The notes under the pieces: model-generated
Told to the model about the DNA's origin: nothing
What the model saw: the letters and a program-made list of their open reading frames with translations, nothing else
Databases searched by the model: none
Part shown: positions 9,837 to 17,913 of the stretch, piece by piece
How the letters are laid out: each line of letters begins with the position of its first letter
How positions within the stretch are numbered: position 1 is the stretch's first letter
Origin: a gamma proteobacterium symbiont of Taylorina sp.
GTDB lineage: Bacteria; Pseudomonadota; Gammaproteobacteria; GRL18
Direction of reading: 5' to 3'
Assembly: GCA_025655455.1 (NCBI GenBank)
Contig: JAHXIV010000017.1
Span: 58,665-122,664, forward strand
DNA length: 64,000 nt
Translations under genes and position numbers: made by a program

Positions 9837-9915
9837 ACAATAAACTTGCCCGCTGTCGTTTTGCAAACATATTTACCTGCAAAACGACAGCGGGCAGGTT
9901 TATGTTTGATAAGAG
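9837..9915. repeat. Family A intergenic palindrome, copy 1 (24-bp hairpin)
   Basis: An almost perfect inverted repeat: arm 9842-9865 pairs with 9878-9901 over 24 positions (one G-T pair), with a 12-nt loop. The element ends in GTTTATGTTTGATAAGAG, which recurs at 14031-14048. The left arm core (ATAAACTTGCCCGCTGTCG) recurs in diverged form at 13950-13982 and 59968-60000. It lies between divergent miaB and the 270-aa gene, so it is unlikely to be a simple terminator. No transposase lies nearby. Confidence 0.8.
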
Positions 9916-10078
9916 CGGAAAAGTAACATGTTTATGCTTCATTTTCCATCTTTATCTTTACCTAAAACCTCTAATCACTCTATAATTGTACTCATTCTAT
10001 ATGGCAAAGATGATAAACGACAGCTATACTTAATTTATTCTTATAACAGATACATTTAATTTTAATCAGGACAAAAAA

Positions 10079-10891
10079 ATGGGCCTTCTCGATAACCTAA
10101 AAGAACAAGCTGATCAGGATATAAGTAAGCAATTAGACACAGAACTCAGTAAAGAAAATACCGAATATGTATTTGATGTTCTGATTGCGCCTAAGATGAA
10201 ACAGATATATTTCTATTTCAAAGAATTTACACAACATTTAAACGTCATCAAACAAACTATTAAAATCCCTGCCTATTCCAAGCAATTTCCAAATATGGGT
10301 GAATTATCCCAGGTCGAGTATAAAATTAGCTCTGATGGTTCCGGCGGTGTCGTTGACCATGATAAAATCCAGACCATTCAGCTGCGTTACAGATATAAAG
10401 GACTTGCTGTAAAGGAGTATGTCCATCACACCGACAGTAAATTAGAAGCCGATCAAATAACAGACTTTCTGACCAGCCGAAAAATAAGCTATGCCAGTGC
10501 CAATAACCTGGCCAGCAAAAACAATGGGGCATTAACCTTTTACATCACCAAAGATATTCCTGTTGTATTTAAGTTTACCGGTAATCCTGAAACTTCTAAA
10601 ATCCTTCTGAATATAAAAAATCATGAAAATTTTGAAGAACGAATACTCACCATTAATCCTGTAGATATTGATGAAGCCTATTTAGATAAACTTGCCCGCT
10701 ATATATTAAGAAAAGATAGTGATTTTTTAAATATTGATATCGATGATCAGGTCAGGATCCAGATCCGGCAAAGAATGGAAACTGAGAAAAAGGCCAAACA
10801 AGCAGAGAAAGAAGCTGAAGAAAAAGCAAAAACAGAAAACGAAACTGAAGAGAAATCCGGAAAATCATTTTTTTCAAAATTGTTTAAGTAA
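10079..10891 (+). CDS. Uncharacterised cytoplasmic 270-aa protein with charged C-terminal tail
   Basis: I do not recognise this protein. It has no signal peptide or membrane segment. Residues 1-225 look like a mixed alpha/beta globular domain (FYFKEFTQHLNVIKQTIKIP, then several short strands). Residues 226-262 form a Lys/Glu/Ala-rich probable coiled coil, and the protein ends with FFSKLFK, a short amphipathic-looking tail. A good ribosome-binding site (CAGGAC, 7-12 nt upstream) supports the ATG at 10079. It stands alone between divergent miaB and convergent amtB, with its own terminator. Function is unknown; the tail could mediate membrane or partner docking (inference). Confidence 0.8.
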   Translation: MGLLDNLKEQADQDISKQLDTELSKENTEYVFDVLIAPKMKQIYFYFKEFTQHLNVIKQTIKIPAYSKQFPNMGELSQVEYKISSDGSGGVVDHDKIQTIQLRYRYKGLAVKEYVHHTDSKLEADQITDFLTSRKISYASANNLASKNNGALTFYITKDIPVVFKFTGNPETSKILLNIKNHENFEERILTINPVDIDEAYLDKLARYILRKDSDFLNIDIDDQVRIQIRQRMETEKKAKQAEKEAEEKAKTENETEEKSGKSFFSKLFK

Positions 10892-10892
10892 A

Positions 10893-10940
10893 AGCAGAAA
10901 GAGCAGAGTTCAGCTCTTTCTGAATTCTACTCTTTCTGCC
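10893..10940. terminator. Bidirectional hairpin terminator between convergent genes
   Basis: The inverted repeat GCAGAAAGAG ... CTCTTTCTGC (about 10893-10902 and 10930-10939) encloses a second internal copy of the same pairing. It sits in the 49-nt gap between the 270-aa gene and the end of amtB. The position and symmetry suggest it stops transcription from both sides, although no long U tract follows the outer arm. Confidence 0.65.
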
Positions 10941-12254
10941 CTAGAAGTCGTATCCGCGTTCATCATGAGAAACCAGATCCAGTCCTTCTGTTTCTTCATC
11001 ACTTTCAACACGTAAGCCAACAATCTTATCTACAATTTTCAAAATAATATAAGTCATTATCGCTGTGTAGGTAAACGTAGCAGCAATACCAATCAGTTGA
11101 ACCTGAACCTGACTGATCATATTCATTCCTTCGGCATAACCCTGACCTGAGAAAACCCCCAACCCTGCTGAAGCAAAAATACCCGCCAAAAAAGTACCTA
11201 AAATTCCACCCACACCGTGCACTGGAAAGACATCCAGAGAATCATCCAGTTGAAACTTCACCTTAATCAACTGGGTTGCTGTATAACAAACAACACCAGC
11301 AGAAAGACCAATAATCAGGGCACCTGCAGGTCCCACAAAACCAGAAGCTGGTGTTATCGTGCCCAGTCCGGCAACCATTCCTGTTACAATACCTAATACA
11401 GAAGGCTTACCATGTCTCAGCCATTCAATGGCCGCCCACATCGCTGCACCGGCCGCTGCTGAAATATGTGTGACTAACATTGCCATAGCTGCATTACCAT
11501 CAGCAGCCAGAGCACTGCCGCCATTAAAGCCAAACCAGCCTACCCATAACATGCCTGCACCAATAACAGTCATAGTTAAATTATGCGGCGGCAACATATG
11601 CACACCAAACTCTTTACGCTTACCAATCACAAGGGCAGAAACAATAGCTGCAACGCCCGCAGTAATATGTACCACTGTGCCACCGGCAAAGTCCAACAAC
11701 CCCATTTCAAATAACCAGCCGCCTTCTGCCCAGACCCAGTGAGTGACCGGGACATAGACCACAAAGAGCCAGATAGCACTAAATATCATCATGGCAGAAA
11801 ATCGAGCCCGTTCAGCAAAAGCACCAACAATCAACGCCGGGGTAATGATGGCGAAGGTCATTTGAAACAATGCGAATAAACCTTCCGGAATCGTACCGGA
11901 AACCGAGCTTTCCATCACCCCGGCAAAAAGCACCTTATCAAAACCTCCGATAAAGGCGTTCATAGAACCACCGTCACTGAATGCCAAAGAGTAACCAGCG
12001 ACTAGCCAAAGGATAGACATAATACTAGTAATAGCAAAACACTGCATTAAGATGGATAAGACATTTTTTGTACGCACCAGACCACCATAAAAAAGAGCCA
12101 GTCCCGGCAAAGTCATAAATAAGACCAAGGCGGTTGAAATCATGACCCATGCAGTATCTGCACCGTTTATGGTGTCAGCTGCCATTGAATCTCCAGCAAA
12201 GAAGAAGAGTAAAAAAATCAGGCTGATAGCTGATAATTTATGATTTTTTGTCAT
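10941..12254 (-). CDS. amtB: Ammonium transporter AmtB
   Basis: A 437-residue Amt/Rh-family ammonium channel of the inner membrane. It starts with a cleavable signal peptide (about 1-25, ending DSMAAD), followed by eleven hydrophobic segments. The twin pore histidines are visible in VVHITAGVAAIVSA and VFPVHGVGGILGT, and DFAGGTVVHI is the family signature. No glnK (PII) gene is adjacent, which is unusual because glnK-amtB is the common arrangement. Regulation is readable: a sigma-54-type promoter lies about 50 nt upstream of the start and an NtrC-type palindrome about 180 nt upstream, so nitrogen-limitation control is expected. Confidence 0.96.
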   Translation of the reverse strand: MTKNHKLSAISLIFLLFFFAGDSMAADTINGADTAWVMISTALVLFMTLPGLALFYGGLVRTKNVLSILMQCFAITSIMSILWLVAGYSLAFSDGGSMNAFIGGFDKVLFAGVMESSVSGTIPEGLFALFQMTFAIITPALIVGAFAERARFSAMMIFSAIWLFVVYVPVTHWVWAEGGWLFEMGLLDFAGGTVVHITAGVAAIVSALVIGKRKEFGVHMLPPHNLTMTVIGAGMLWVGWFGFNGGSALAADGNAAMAMLVTHISAAAGAAMWAAIEWLRHGKPSVLGIVTGMVAGLGTITPASGFVGPAGALIIGLSAGVVCYTATQLIKVKFQLDDSLDVFPVHGVGGILGTFLAGIFASAGLGVFSGQGYAEGMNMISQVQVQLIGIAATFTYTAIMTYIILKIVDKIVGLRVESDEETEGLDLVSHDERGYDF

Positions 12255-12304
12255 GGAAGAACCCTTTTTGTTAATAAGATGCTATTTTAAGTTGAACTGC
12301 ATCA

Positions 12305-12320
12305 AGCAATTTTTGCACCA
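12305..12320 (-). promoter_or_regulatory. Sigma-54 (-24/-12) promoter of amtB
   Basis: Reading toward amtB, the sequence is TGGTGC, five A residues, then TTGCT. It matches the TGGCAC-N5-TTGCA consensus with the invariant GG and GC at exact spacing. Transcription would start near 12294, giving a leader of about 40 nt before the amtB ATG at 12254. Confidence 0.75.
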
Positions 12321-12330
12321 TAAAGGTACA
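12314..12330. promoter_or_regulatory. NtrC-like dyad overlapping the -24 element
   Basis: TGCACC-ATAAA-GGTACA matches the 17-bp NtrC half-site arrangement with one mismatch in the right half. It overlaps the -24 box of the sigma-54 promoter, so it may be a weak or governor site, or partly coincidental because the -24 box itself contains GGTGC. Confidence 0.4.
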
Positions 12331-12426
12331 TTTTTCAGTGAATCAAAGAGTTAGGGGGAAATGAATCATAATTCTGAATTAAACAGTTTTAAATAAAGCA
12401 CTTTTATGGTTCATTACAGAGGAACT

Positions 12427-12443
12427 TGCACAAAATCAGTGCA
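12427..12443. promoter_or_regulatory. NtrC enhancer-type palindrome upstream of amtB
   Basis: TGCAC-N7-GTGCA is a perfect 17-bp dyad, the pattern bound by NtrC. Its centre lies about 140 nt upstream of the predicted sigma-54 start, the spacing typical of looping enhancers such as those of glnA. Together with the -24/-12 box this makes nitrogen control of amtB likely. Confidence 0.7.
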
Positions 12444-12531
12444 TTCTCTTGAGTAACAAAAAATTGACACAAATGATTTAAAGCCAATTTTATGTTACCA
12501 AGACGATGGTCGGCAAATTTCAAGTTTGGCT
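12443..12531 (-). repeat. Family B intergenic repeat, short copy
   Basis: Read on the minus strand, the element runs from AGCCAAACTTGAA to TTTTTTGTTACTCAAGAGAAT and matches both ends of the longer element at 31401-31578. It lies just after the mazG stop codon, with the same polarity toward the downstream gene as the other copy. It lacks the 31441-31529 segment present in the long copy, consistent with deletion between GTAACAT direct repeats. Confidence 0.8.
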
Positions 12532-12545
12532 GAGGGCTATAAAAA

Positions 12546-13352
12546 CTATTGTTTTATCTTTTGCCAGATGTGTTCCAGTTGATCCAGGGAGGTATTTTCC
12601 ATTTCATTTCTATCGTATTGATAGTGTTGCTCCAGTTTTTTAAAGCGTTGTATAAATTTGTGATTACTTCTTCTCAGAGCTTTTTCCGGATCAATTTTCA
12701 ATTTTCGAGCCAGATTAACACAACTGAACAGAACATCACCCAGCTCATCTTCAATTTTTTGTTTGGAATGTTCTATTGTTTTAGCTTCATAAGATTTGAT
12801 CTCTGGCAAAAGCTCATCCAGTTCTTCCTGTATTTTGGGCAATACAGCTTCTGCACTATCCCAGTCAAAACCAATATGAGTTGCTTTTTTCTGGATTTTT
12901 ACGGCTCTGGTCATTGCAGGTAAAGCTTGACTGATCCCATCCATCAGGCTAAGCGGATCTGATTTGGCAGAAAGTTGTACAGGTTTTTCCGTTTCTTTTT
13001 GTTGTTCCCATGCTTTCAGGAAAACAGCTTCATTTTCATACTGGTGATCAGAAAAAACATGAGGGTGGCGTGCAACCATTTTATCAGCGATAGCAGAGGC
13101 AATATCATCAAACTCGAATAAGCCTTCCTCTTTTGCCAATTGTGCATAAAAAACCACCTGAAACAAAAGATCGCCCAGTTCTTTTTTAACTTCATCCATA
13201 TCGCCCAGTTCTATTGCCTCAGCAACTTCATAAGCTTCTTCCAGTGTATAACTAACCAGAGATTGATAATTCTGCTGTAAATCCCAGGGACATCCCTTTT
13301 CCGGATCCCTCAGGGAAGACATGATATCCAGTAGGCGTTGTAAATTTTTCAT
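12546..13352 (-). CDS. mazG: Nucleoside triphosphate pyrophosphohydrolase MazG
   Basis: A 268-residue all-alpha NTP pyrophosphohydrolase that removes abnormal nucleotides and affects (p)ppGpp levels. Two MazG domains are present: GCPWD and EEAYEVAEAIE (the ExxE metal site) in the first, and EELDELLPEI plus EDELGDVLFSCVNLARKL in the second. The frame is open to an ATG at 13391, inside rsd, but I chose the ATG at 13352 because MKNLQRLLDIMSSLRDPEKG matches the usual family start. This leaves a 10-nt gap after rsd. The two genes form an operon. Confidence 0.93.
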   Translation of the reverse strand: MKNLQRLLDIMSSLRDPEKGCPWDLQQNYQSLVSYTLEEAYEVAEAIELGDMDEVKKELGDLLFQVVFYAQLAKEEGLFEFDDIASAIADKMVARHPHVFSDHQYENEAVFLKAWEQQKETEKPVQLSAKSDPLSLMDGISQALPAMTRAVKIQKKATHIGFDWDSAEAVLPKIQEELDELLPEIKSYEAKTIEHSKQKIEDELGDVLFSCVNLARKLKIDPEKALRRSNHKFIQRFKKLEQHYQYDRNEMENTSLDQLEHIWQKIKQ

Positions 13353-13362
13353 TGATTGTAAG

Positions 13363-13827
13363 TTACTGAGAAGATGGAGATAAAACAGCATTTATCACTT
13401 TATCTTCCAGGCTAATCCTATCTGCCAGCAATTCACCTACATCACTTAAGCATGATTCCAGCTTATCACAAACCATTTGTGACGCATCACTATTATATTG
13501 ATCATGAAAATCAAGAATTTTCTGAGTATTATCCAATAAGGAAGGATAAATACTATCAGCAATATCTAAAACACTTTGACGTCGTTCTGACTGTTTGCCA
13601 TCCTGCTCATCCAGATAACCATACAGGTTAAAATGAGCCTTGGCCGTATAATCCACCAGTACTTCACAAAAATCCTCTAACACTTCCTGTAATGTTTCAT
13701 TCATTTCAAATGGCTTATACGTCATAAGCTGTTTATATTGTGAGAGGCATTCAGTGCGAGACGTGATTAAAGATTTAGCCATACGATGAGACTGCACCCG
13801 ACGTTCTTTGGTGATGGTATCAATCAT
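13363..13827 (-). CDS. rsd: Rsd/AlgQ-family anti-sigma-70 regulator
   Basis: A 154-residue protein of the Rsd/AlgQ family. These bind region 4 of the housekeeping sigma factor and shift RNA polymerase toward alternative sigma factors in stationary phase; AlgQ also influences exopolysaccharide expression. The helical pattern, the LVDYTAKAHFNLYGYL segment and the overall length match the family. It precedes mazG in an apparent operon. Both genes relate to nutrient stress, so co-regulation is plausible (inference). Choice between the names rsd and algQ is arbitrary. Confidence 0.85.
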   Translation of the reverse strand: MIDTITKERRVQSHRMAKSLITSRTECLSQYKQLMTYKPFEMNETLQEVLEDFCEVLVDYTAKAHFNLYGYLDEQDGKQSERRQSVLDIADSIYPSLLDNTQKILDFHDQYNSDASQMVCDKLESCLSDVGELLADRISLEDKVINAVLSPSSQ

Positions 13828-14321
13828 TGTATTTTGTCCTGTTTAATAAACATTTATGTCTATATTACCCTTAAATAAAAAAAAAATCGAAAAAATTTAA
13901 TATTAACAGGGCATATAATTTCAAAATTAGCTGATAAGAGTCCTCAGCAAATAAAACTTTGTCGCTGTCGCTTTGCGAACATAATTCATTATAAATAAGT
14001 CAGGGGTAACTCTATTATTCGCTCATGGCTGTTTATGTTTGATAAGAGTTTGGATTATTACTTGTTTTTATACTATAGTTACAACTATACTTTAGTAATT
14101 CTTAAACATTTATTTTTTAGAATTACTTATCCCAGTGGCTAGACAGGAGTTTGTCCGAGAATAGAAGCTGAACAAAATATTAAAGCTTTTAGACGAACTG
14201 TCGTTATAATGTGTAGCCCTTAGCTAAACTGACGTTGCTGCTGGCATTTGTTTTCAAGGCACTGCATAAGCTGATGAATTGATAAAGAAATTTTTGTTAG
14301 TAATAAAGAAGAGAAAAGAAT
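13828..14321. other. Long divergent intergenic region rsd/cheV
   Basis: This stretch of 494 nt has no credible gene. It contains the second family A repeat (13944-14048), an AGTAATTCT/AGAATTACT hairpin at 14094-14127 (9-bp stem, 16-nt loop), and the promoter and leader of cheV. A purine-rich AAGAAGAGAAAAG directly before 14322 serves as the cheV ribosome-binding site. Confidence 0.6.
13944..14048. repeat. Family A intergenic repeat, copy 2
   Basis: The core TCAGCAAATAAAACTT followed by a GTCGCTGTCGCTTTGCGAACAT-type block matches copies at 9842-9870 and 59963-60000. The right end GTTTATGTTTGATAAGAG is identical to copy 1. Here the internal right arm has decayed, so the long hairpin of copy 1 is lost. 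It lies between divergent rsd and cheV. Confidence 0.7.
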
Positions 14322-15299
14322 ATGGCCAATTTTATTCAATCTGTAGATGAGCGTACTAACCTTGCTGGAACCAATAGACTTGAAGTGCTTTTGTTCAGTC
14401 TTGGCAAGGATGACTCAACAGACAGGCAGGAAGTATATGGGATTAATGTATTTAAAGTCCGTGAAGTGATGCAGGTACCTGCTATTACCCACGCACCGGA
14501 TATGCCGCCTTCTGTGGAAGGAATGACCAGTCTTAGGGGCACAATGGTACCGGTTGTCAATCTACCAAAATTTTGCGGTCTGAATATCTCAGAAGAACCA
14601 CAAATTCTTATTGTGACGGAATACAATAAACATATGCAGGGGTTTTTAGTGCAATCCGTTGAAAATATTCTGCGTCTGCAATGGAATGATATCAAGGTAC
14701 CGCCACAGATGATGTCTGATCGTCTGGGAGGATTAGTCACTGCAGTAACAGAATTGCAGGACGGACGTATCGCCATGATTATGGATGTAGAAAAAGTCCT
14801 GGCAGAGACCGCACATTTTGCTCAGGATGAATCCTTTTTTGATGAAGTCACTAATAGCCTGGAAGATCAGGGTTTCACTGTTATGTTTGCTGATGACTCT
14901 ACCGTTGCCCGTAATCAAATCGAACGCACTCTGGATCACATGGGAGTAGCACATATCAGTGCAATTAATGGTGCAGAGGCCTGGAATAAGCTTAAGGATA
15001 TAGCAAGTCGTGCAGAAACAACAGGCCTGCCTGTGTCCGATTACATCCAGTTGATACTGACTGATGTTGAAATGCCTGAAATGGATGGTTATGTACTAAC
15101 CAAACATATTAAAAATGATCCCCGTTTTAAAGATATTCCAGTTGTTATGCATTCTTCACTCTCTGCTGAGGCCAATAAATCCCTTGGAAAAGGCGTGGGA
15201 GCTGATGACTACGTTGCTAAATTTGAACCTGTCGAATTATCGAATAAACTGGTCGAAATGCTGGCTCATAAAAAACCTGCTTTAGAAGATAAATCATAG
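14322..15299 (+). CDS. cheV: Chemotaxis coupling/adaptation protein CheV
   Basis: A 325-residue hybrid of a CheW-like coupling domain (about 15-165) and a receiver domain (about 185-315). The CheW part keeps the VREVMQVPAIT and LRGTMVPVVNLPKF motifs that contact CheA and receptors. The receiver has the acidic pair D191/D192, phospho-acceptor D248 (LILTDVEMPEMDG) and the conserved Lys in DDYVAKF. CheV couples receptors to CheA and tunes signalling by its phosphorylation. No other chemotaxis or flagellar gene is in the window, so it is a stand-alone cheV, a common situation in this class. Confidence 0.93.
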   Translation: MANFIQSVDERTNLAGTNRLEVLLFSLGKDDSTDRQEVYGINVFKVREVMQVPAITHAPDMPPSVEGMTSLRGTMVPVVNLPKFCGLNISEEPQILIVTEYNKHMQGFLVQSVENILRLQWNDIKVPPQMMSDRLGGLVTAVTELQDGRIAMIMDVEKVLAETAHFAQDESFFDEVTNSLEDQGFTVMFADDSTVARNQIERTLDHMGVAHISAINGAEAWNKLKDIASRAETTGLPVSDYIQLILTDVEMPEMDGYVLTKHIKNDPRFKDIPVVMHSSLSAEANKSLGKGVGADDYVAKFEPVELSNKLVEMLAHKKPALEDKS

Positions 15300-15304
15300 A
15301 CCGG

Positions 15305-15335
15305 GGCTGGAGCCAAATAATATTTGACTCCAACC
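15305..15335. terminator. Hairpin between cheV and the sensor kinase gene
   Basis: GGCTGGAGCCAAAT pairs with ATTTGACTCCAACC (15305-15318 with 15322-15335) with only G-U substitutions and a tiny loop. It lies 6 nt after the cheV stop and just before the kinase ATG, without a U tract, so it may attenuate read-through or protect the cheV mRNA end rather than terminate fully. Confidence 0.5.
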
Positions 15336-15342
15336 TCAAACA

Positions 15343-17277
15343 ATGACAATGACCCGTATAAAACTACTTTTTATTCTTTTTTTATTTTTTATACCACTTA
15401 TCCACGCAGCTCAGAATGAAAGCAGCAGCTCCCGGTTATATAACTCATCCATACTCATGGAAAAACAACGAATTAGTGTTGGCATCTTAAGTTATAATCC
15501 TCTGGAAACTCTTGAAGGTTCACGTTGGAAATTAAGCTTTAAACGTTTAAACAGCCATCCTGATTATATTTTTATTCCTCAGTTTTTAGATATTGAAGCA
15601 CTGCAAAAAAAATTAAATAAAGACGAGCTGGATTTTGTCATCATTGATGCGTTCAGCTATCTTAAACTGGAAGAAGAGTATGGAATACAACACATGCTCA
15701 CCCGCAATGAACTTTACTCAAAAAAGCCATTTTCCTTAGAAGGTTTATCGCTCTACACAAAAAGCAACAATTATAATATTGTTCGATTTTTAGATCTAAA
15801 GGATAAAAAGATTGCCGTATTAGCCGGTAACATTCCTATTTCAAAAACATTTTTAAAGCAATTCTTATTTAAACACGGACTAATCATTGATTTTAATATT
15901 AATATTGAAATAATCAATGAAGTTAACCAGTTATTAAACTTGCTGGATTCCACTAAAGTAGATGCTATTATTGCTAAATCAGGCGTTATAGAAAAAAAAT
16001 TCAAAAAACAGTACGTACTGAACAAGATGCCTCTCCCCAGGCTGATTAATCCTCGTCAAAGCTGGCAGGCACCATTTTTACACAGTTCAGAATTAATACC
16101 CGAATGGCCTATTGCAAAAGCCTGGTTTATTGAAAATAGTCTTGCAAATCAAGTGGCCTCACTATTACTGAGCAGCCCAAAATTAATGGATGGACAGTTA
16201 ATCAATGTTAATCACGGTGAATATAACATCAATGAGTCAGCTGATGATTTTTTAGAACAATATCAATGGAGTATTGCTCAGGATTATAATATTTTATATA
16301 CATTATTTTCTCTGACAAAGAATAATCAGGCTTTATCTCAAAATGATCACGCACACCTTTCCTCTCAATTTCAAACTATCGTCGTTTATATTATTATTTT
16401 CTTTTTATTGGTTATTTTAAGCTTATTTTTACGATCATCACGTGATTTAAACAATCGATTAACACTATCCAAGCAATCATTGGAGAGAGAAATTAATGAA
16501 CGGCAGTTGGCTCAGGAACAAGCCCTGAGTCATCATGATGAACTGGCACATGTCACCAGACTCAGTACCATGGGAGAAATGGCTTCAGGTCTGGCTCATG
16601 AACTTAATCAGCCATTATCTGCTATACATACCTATGTACAGGGATGTATACGCCGCATTGATACAGGTCAGGATAATCTGGAAGAGATCGTTAATGCTCT
16701 GAAGTTAACCACTCAACAAGCTGATCGTGCTGCAGGAATTATTCGCCGTTTACGCAGTTTTGTACGCAAAGAACAAACCCATAAAACCTATAGTGACATT
16801 AATAATATTATTCATGAGGTGCTCAGTTTTCTTGACAGCCAGTTAAAAAATAACAATATTAAAATTAGACTTCAGCTACAGGACAAGTTAGCTCCGGTTC
16901 TGGTCGATATTATTCAGATTGAACAAGTATTGGTCAATCTATTAAAAAATGCATCCGAATCTCTCATCAATGTTAATGGGCCAGGTATTACTATTTCAAC
17001 AAAACTGGTGAGAGATGATGCAATTGAGTTATGTATTATTGACAATGGGCATGGAATTAGTAAAGATAAGCTCAAAAGGATTTTTAATCCCTTTTTTACC
17101 ACAAAAAATAGTGGTTTGGGGATGGGATTATCCATTAGCAAGTCAATTATAGAAGCTCATGATGGTAAGCTATATGCAACGAATAATACCATTCAGGGCG
17201 CACGATTCTGTTTGACTCTGCCATTGATTAGCCAAAATAATGTCTTAGAAGGACGTTCAGGAAACAATAATGAATGA
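15343..17277 (+). CDS. TtrS/PhnD-type membrane sensor histidine kinase
   Basis: A 644-residue kinase with signal peptide (about 1-23), a periplasmic PhnD-like substrate-binding domain (about 40-290), one TM segment (about 345-365), a coiled linker, HisKA (LAHELNQPLSAIHTYV, His near 419) and HATPase_c (NxxKNASESL, DNGHGIS, GLGMGLSISKSIIE). This is the TtrS/TodS-DctB-like architecture; TtrS senses tetrathionate. The gene overlaps the response regulator by 8 nt, so they form a pair. No tetrathionate reductase or other obvious target is adjacent, so the ligand is unknown; a phosphonate, oxyanion or organic acid is possible. Confidence 0.9.
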   Translation: MTMTRIKLLFILFLFFIPLIHAAQNESSSSRLYNSSILMEKQRISVGILSYNPLETLEGSRWKLSFKRLNSHPDYIFIPQFLDIEALQKKLNKDELDFVIIDAFSYLKLEEEYGIQHMLTRNELYSKKPFSLEGLSLYTKSNNYNIVRFLDLKDKKIAVLAGNIPISKTFLKQFLFKHGLIIDFNINIEIINEVNQLLNLLDSTKVDAIIAKSGVIEKKFKKQYVLNKMPLPRLINPRQSWQAPFLHSSELIPEWPIAKAWFIENSLANQVASLLLSSPKLMDGQLINVNHGEYNINESADDFLEQYQWSIAQDYNILYTLFSLTKNNQALSQNDHAHLSSQFQTIVVYIIIFFLLVILSLFLRSSRDLNNRLTLSKQSLEREINERQLAQEQALSHHDELAHVTRLSTMGEMASGLAHELNQPLSAIHTYVQGCIRRIDTGQDNLEEIVNALKLTTQQADRAAGIIRRLRSFVRKEQTHKTYSDINNIIHEVLSFLDSQLKNNNIKIRLQLQDKLAPVLVDIIQIEQVLVNLLKNASESLINVNGPGITISTKLVRDDAIELCIIDNGHGISKDKLKRIFNPFFTTKNSGLGMGLSISKSIIEAHDGKLYATNNTIQGARFCLTLPLISQNNVLEGRSGNNNE

Positions 17278-17878
17278 GAATAGTATAGTATTTGTCGTCG
17301 ATGATGATGAAGCAGTCAGACAATCTACAGCCTGGTTAATTGAATCTATCGGTCTTAAGGTCATCACTTTCAATTGTGCTGATGATTTTCTGGAAAATTA
17401 TAATAATGAGCAGGGTTGCATAATCATGGATGTCAGAATGCCCGGCATTAGTGGTCTCGAAGCGCAGGAGGAAATGGTTAAAAGAGAAATAGATTTGCCT
17501 TTAATATTTATTACCGGTCATGGCGATGTCCCTATGGCTGTACGCGCATTAAAACGAGGGGCATTTGATTTTATTGAAAAACCGTTTAATGATCAATTGC
17601 TACTGGATGCTATACAAAGAGGAATTAAGCATAATTCTGACAGTATTGAGTCTATGGCCAAAAATGAAAGTATTTATAAGCGCATTGATTCTCTGACTCC
17701 CCGTGAACGCCAGGTCATGTCACGAGTAACAGAAGGTAAGCCCAACAAGGTGATTGCTCATGAACTCAGTGTCAGTATTAAAACTGTTGAAGTCCACCGT
17801 GCGCGCATGATGGAGAAGATGGAAGCAAGTTCTGTAGCAGAATTAGTTAAAATGACTATTGATGCTGAGAAGAGTTAG
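17270..17878 (+). CDS. FixJ/TtrR-family response regulator
   Basis: A 202-residue two-domain regulator. The receiver (about 5-120) has D11-D13, phospho-acceptor D54 (CIIMDVRMPG), and the Thr/Lys switch in FITGHGDVPMAV and FIEKPF. The C-terminal LuxR-type helix-turn-helix (about 135-200) begins LTPREREV-like with SLTPRERQVMSRV and ends in VEVHRARMMEKM. It starts inside the last codons of the sensor kinase, so both are translated together. It would activate genes on phosphorylation by that kinase; target genes are not visible here. Confidence 0.94.
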   Translation: MNENSIVFVVDDDEAVRQSTAWLIESIGLKVITFNCADDFLENYNNEQGCIIMDVRMPGISGLEAQEEMVKREIDLPLIFITGHGDVPMAVRALKRGAFDFIEKPFNDQLLLDAIQRGIKHNSDSIESMAKNESIYKRIDSLTPRERQVMSRVTEGKPNKVIAHELSVSIKTVEVHRARMMEKMEASSVAELVKMTIDAEKS

Positions 17879-17913
17879 AGCCGTATCAGACAAATTAATA
17901 GTCATTTCAGGCC

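Noticed and set aside
9842-9901. Hairpin at copy 1 of family A as a terminator
   Set aside because: It lies between two divergent gene starts, has no U tract and recurs in other divergent gaps, so it is treated as a repeat.
12314-12330. The overlapping NtrC-like dyad as a strong site
   Set aside because: One half-site mismatch and overlap with the -24 box make chance likely; kept only as a low-confidence site.
12549-12923. 124-codon frame on the plus strand
   Set aside because: It is a shadow of mazG on the opposite strand, with many Phe/Leu residues and no own ribosome-binding site.
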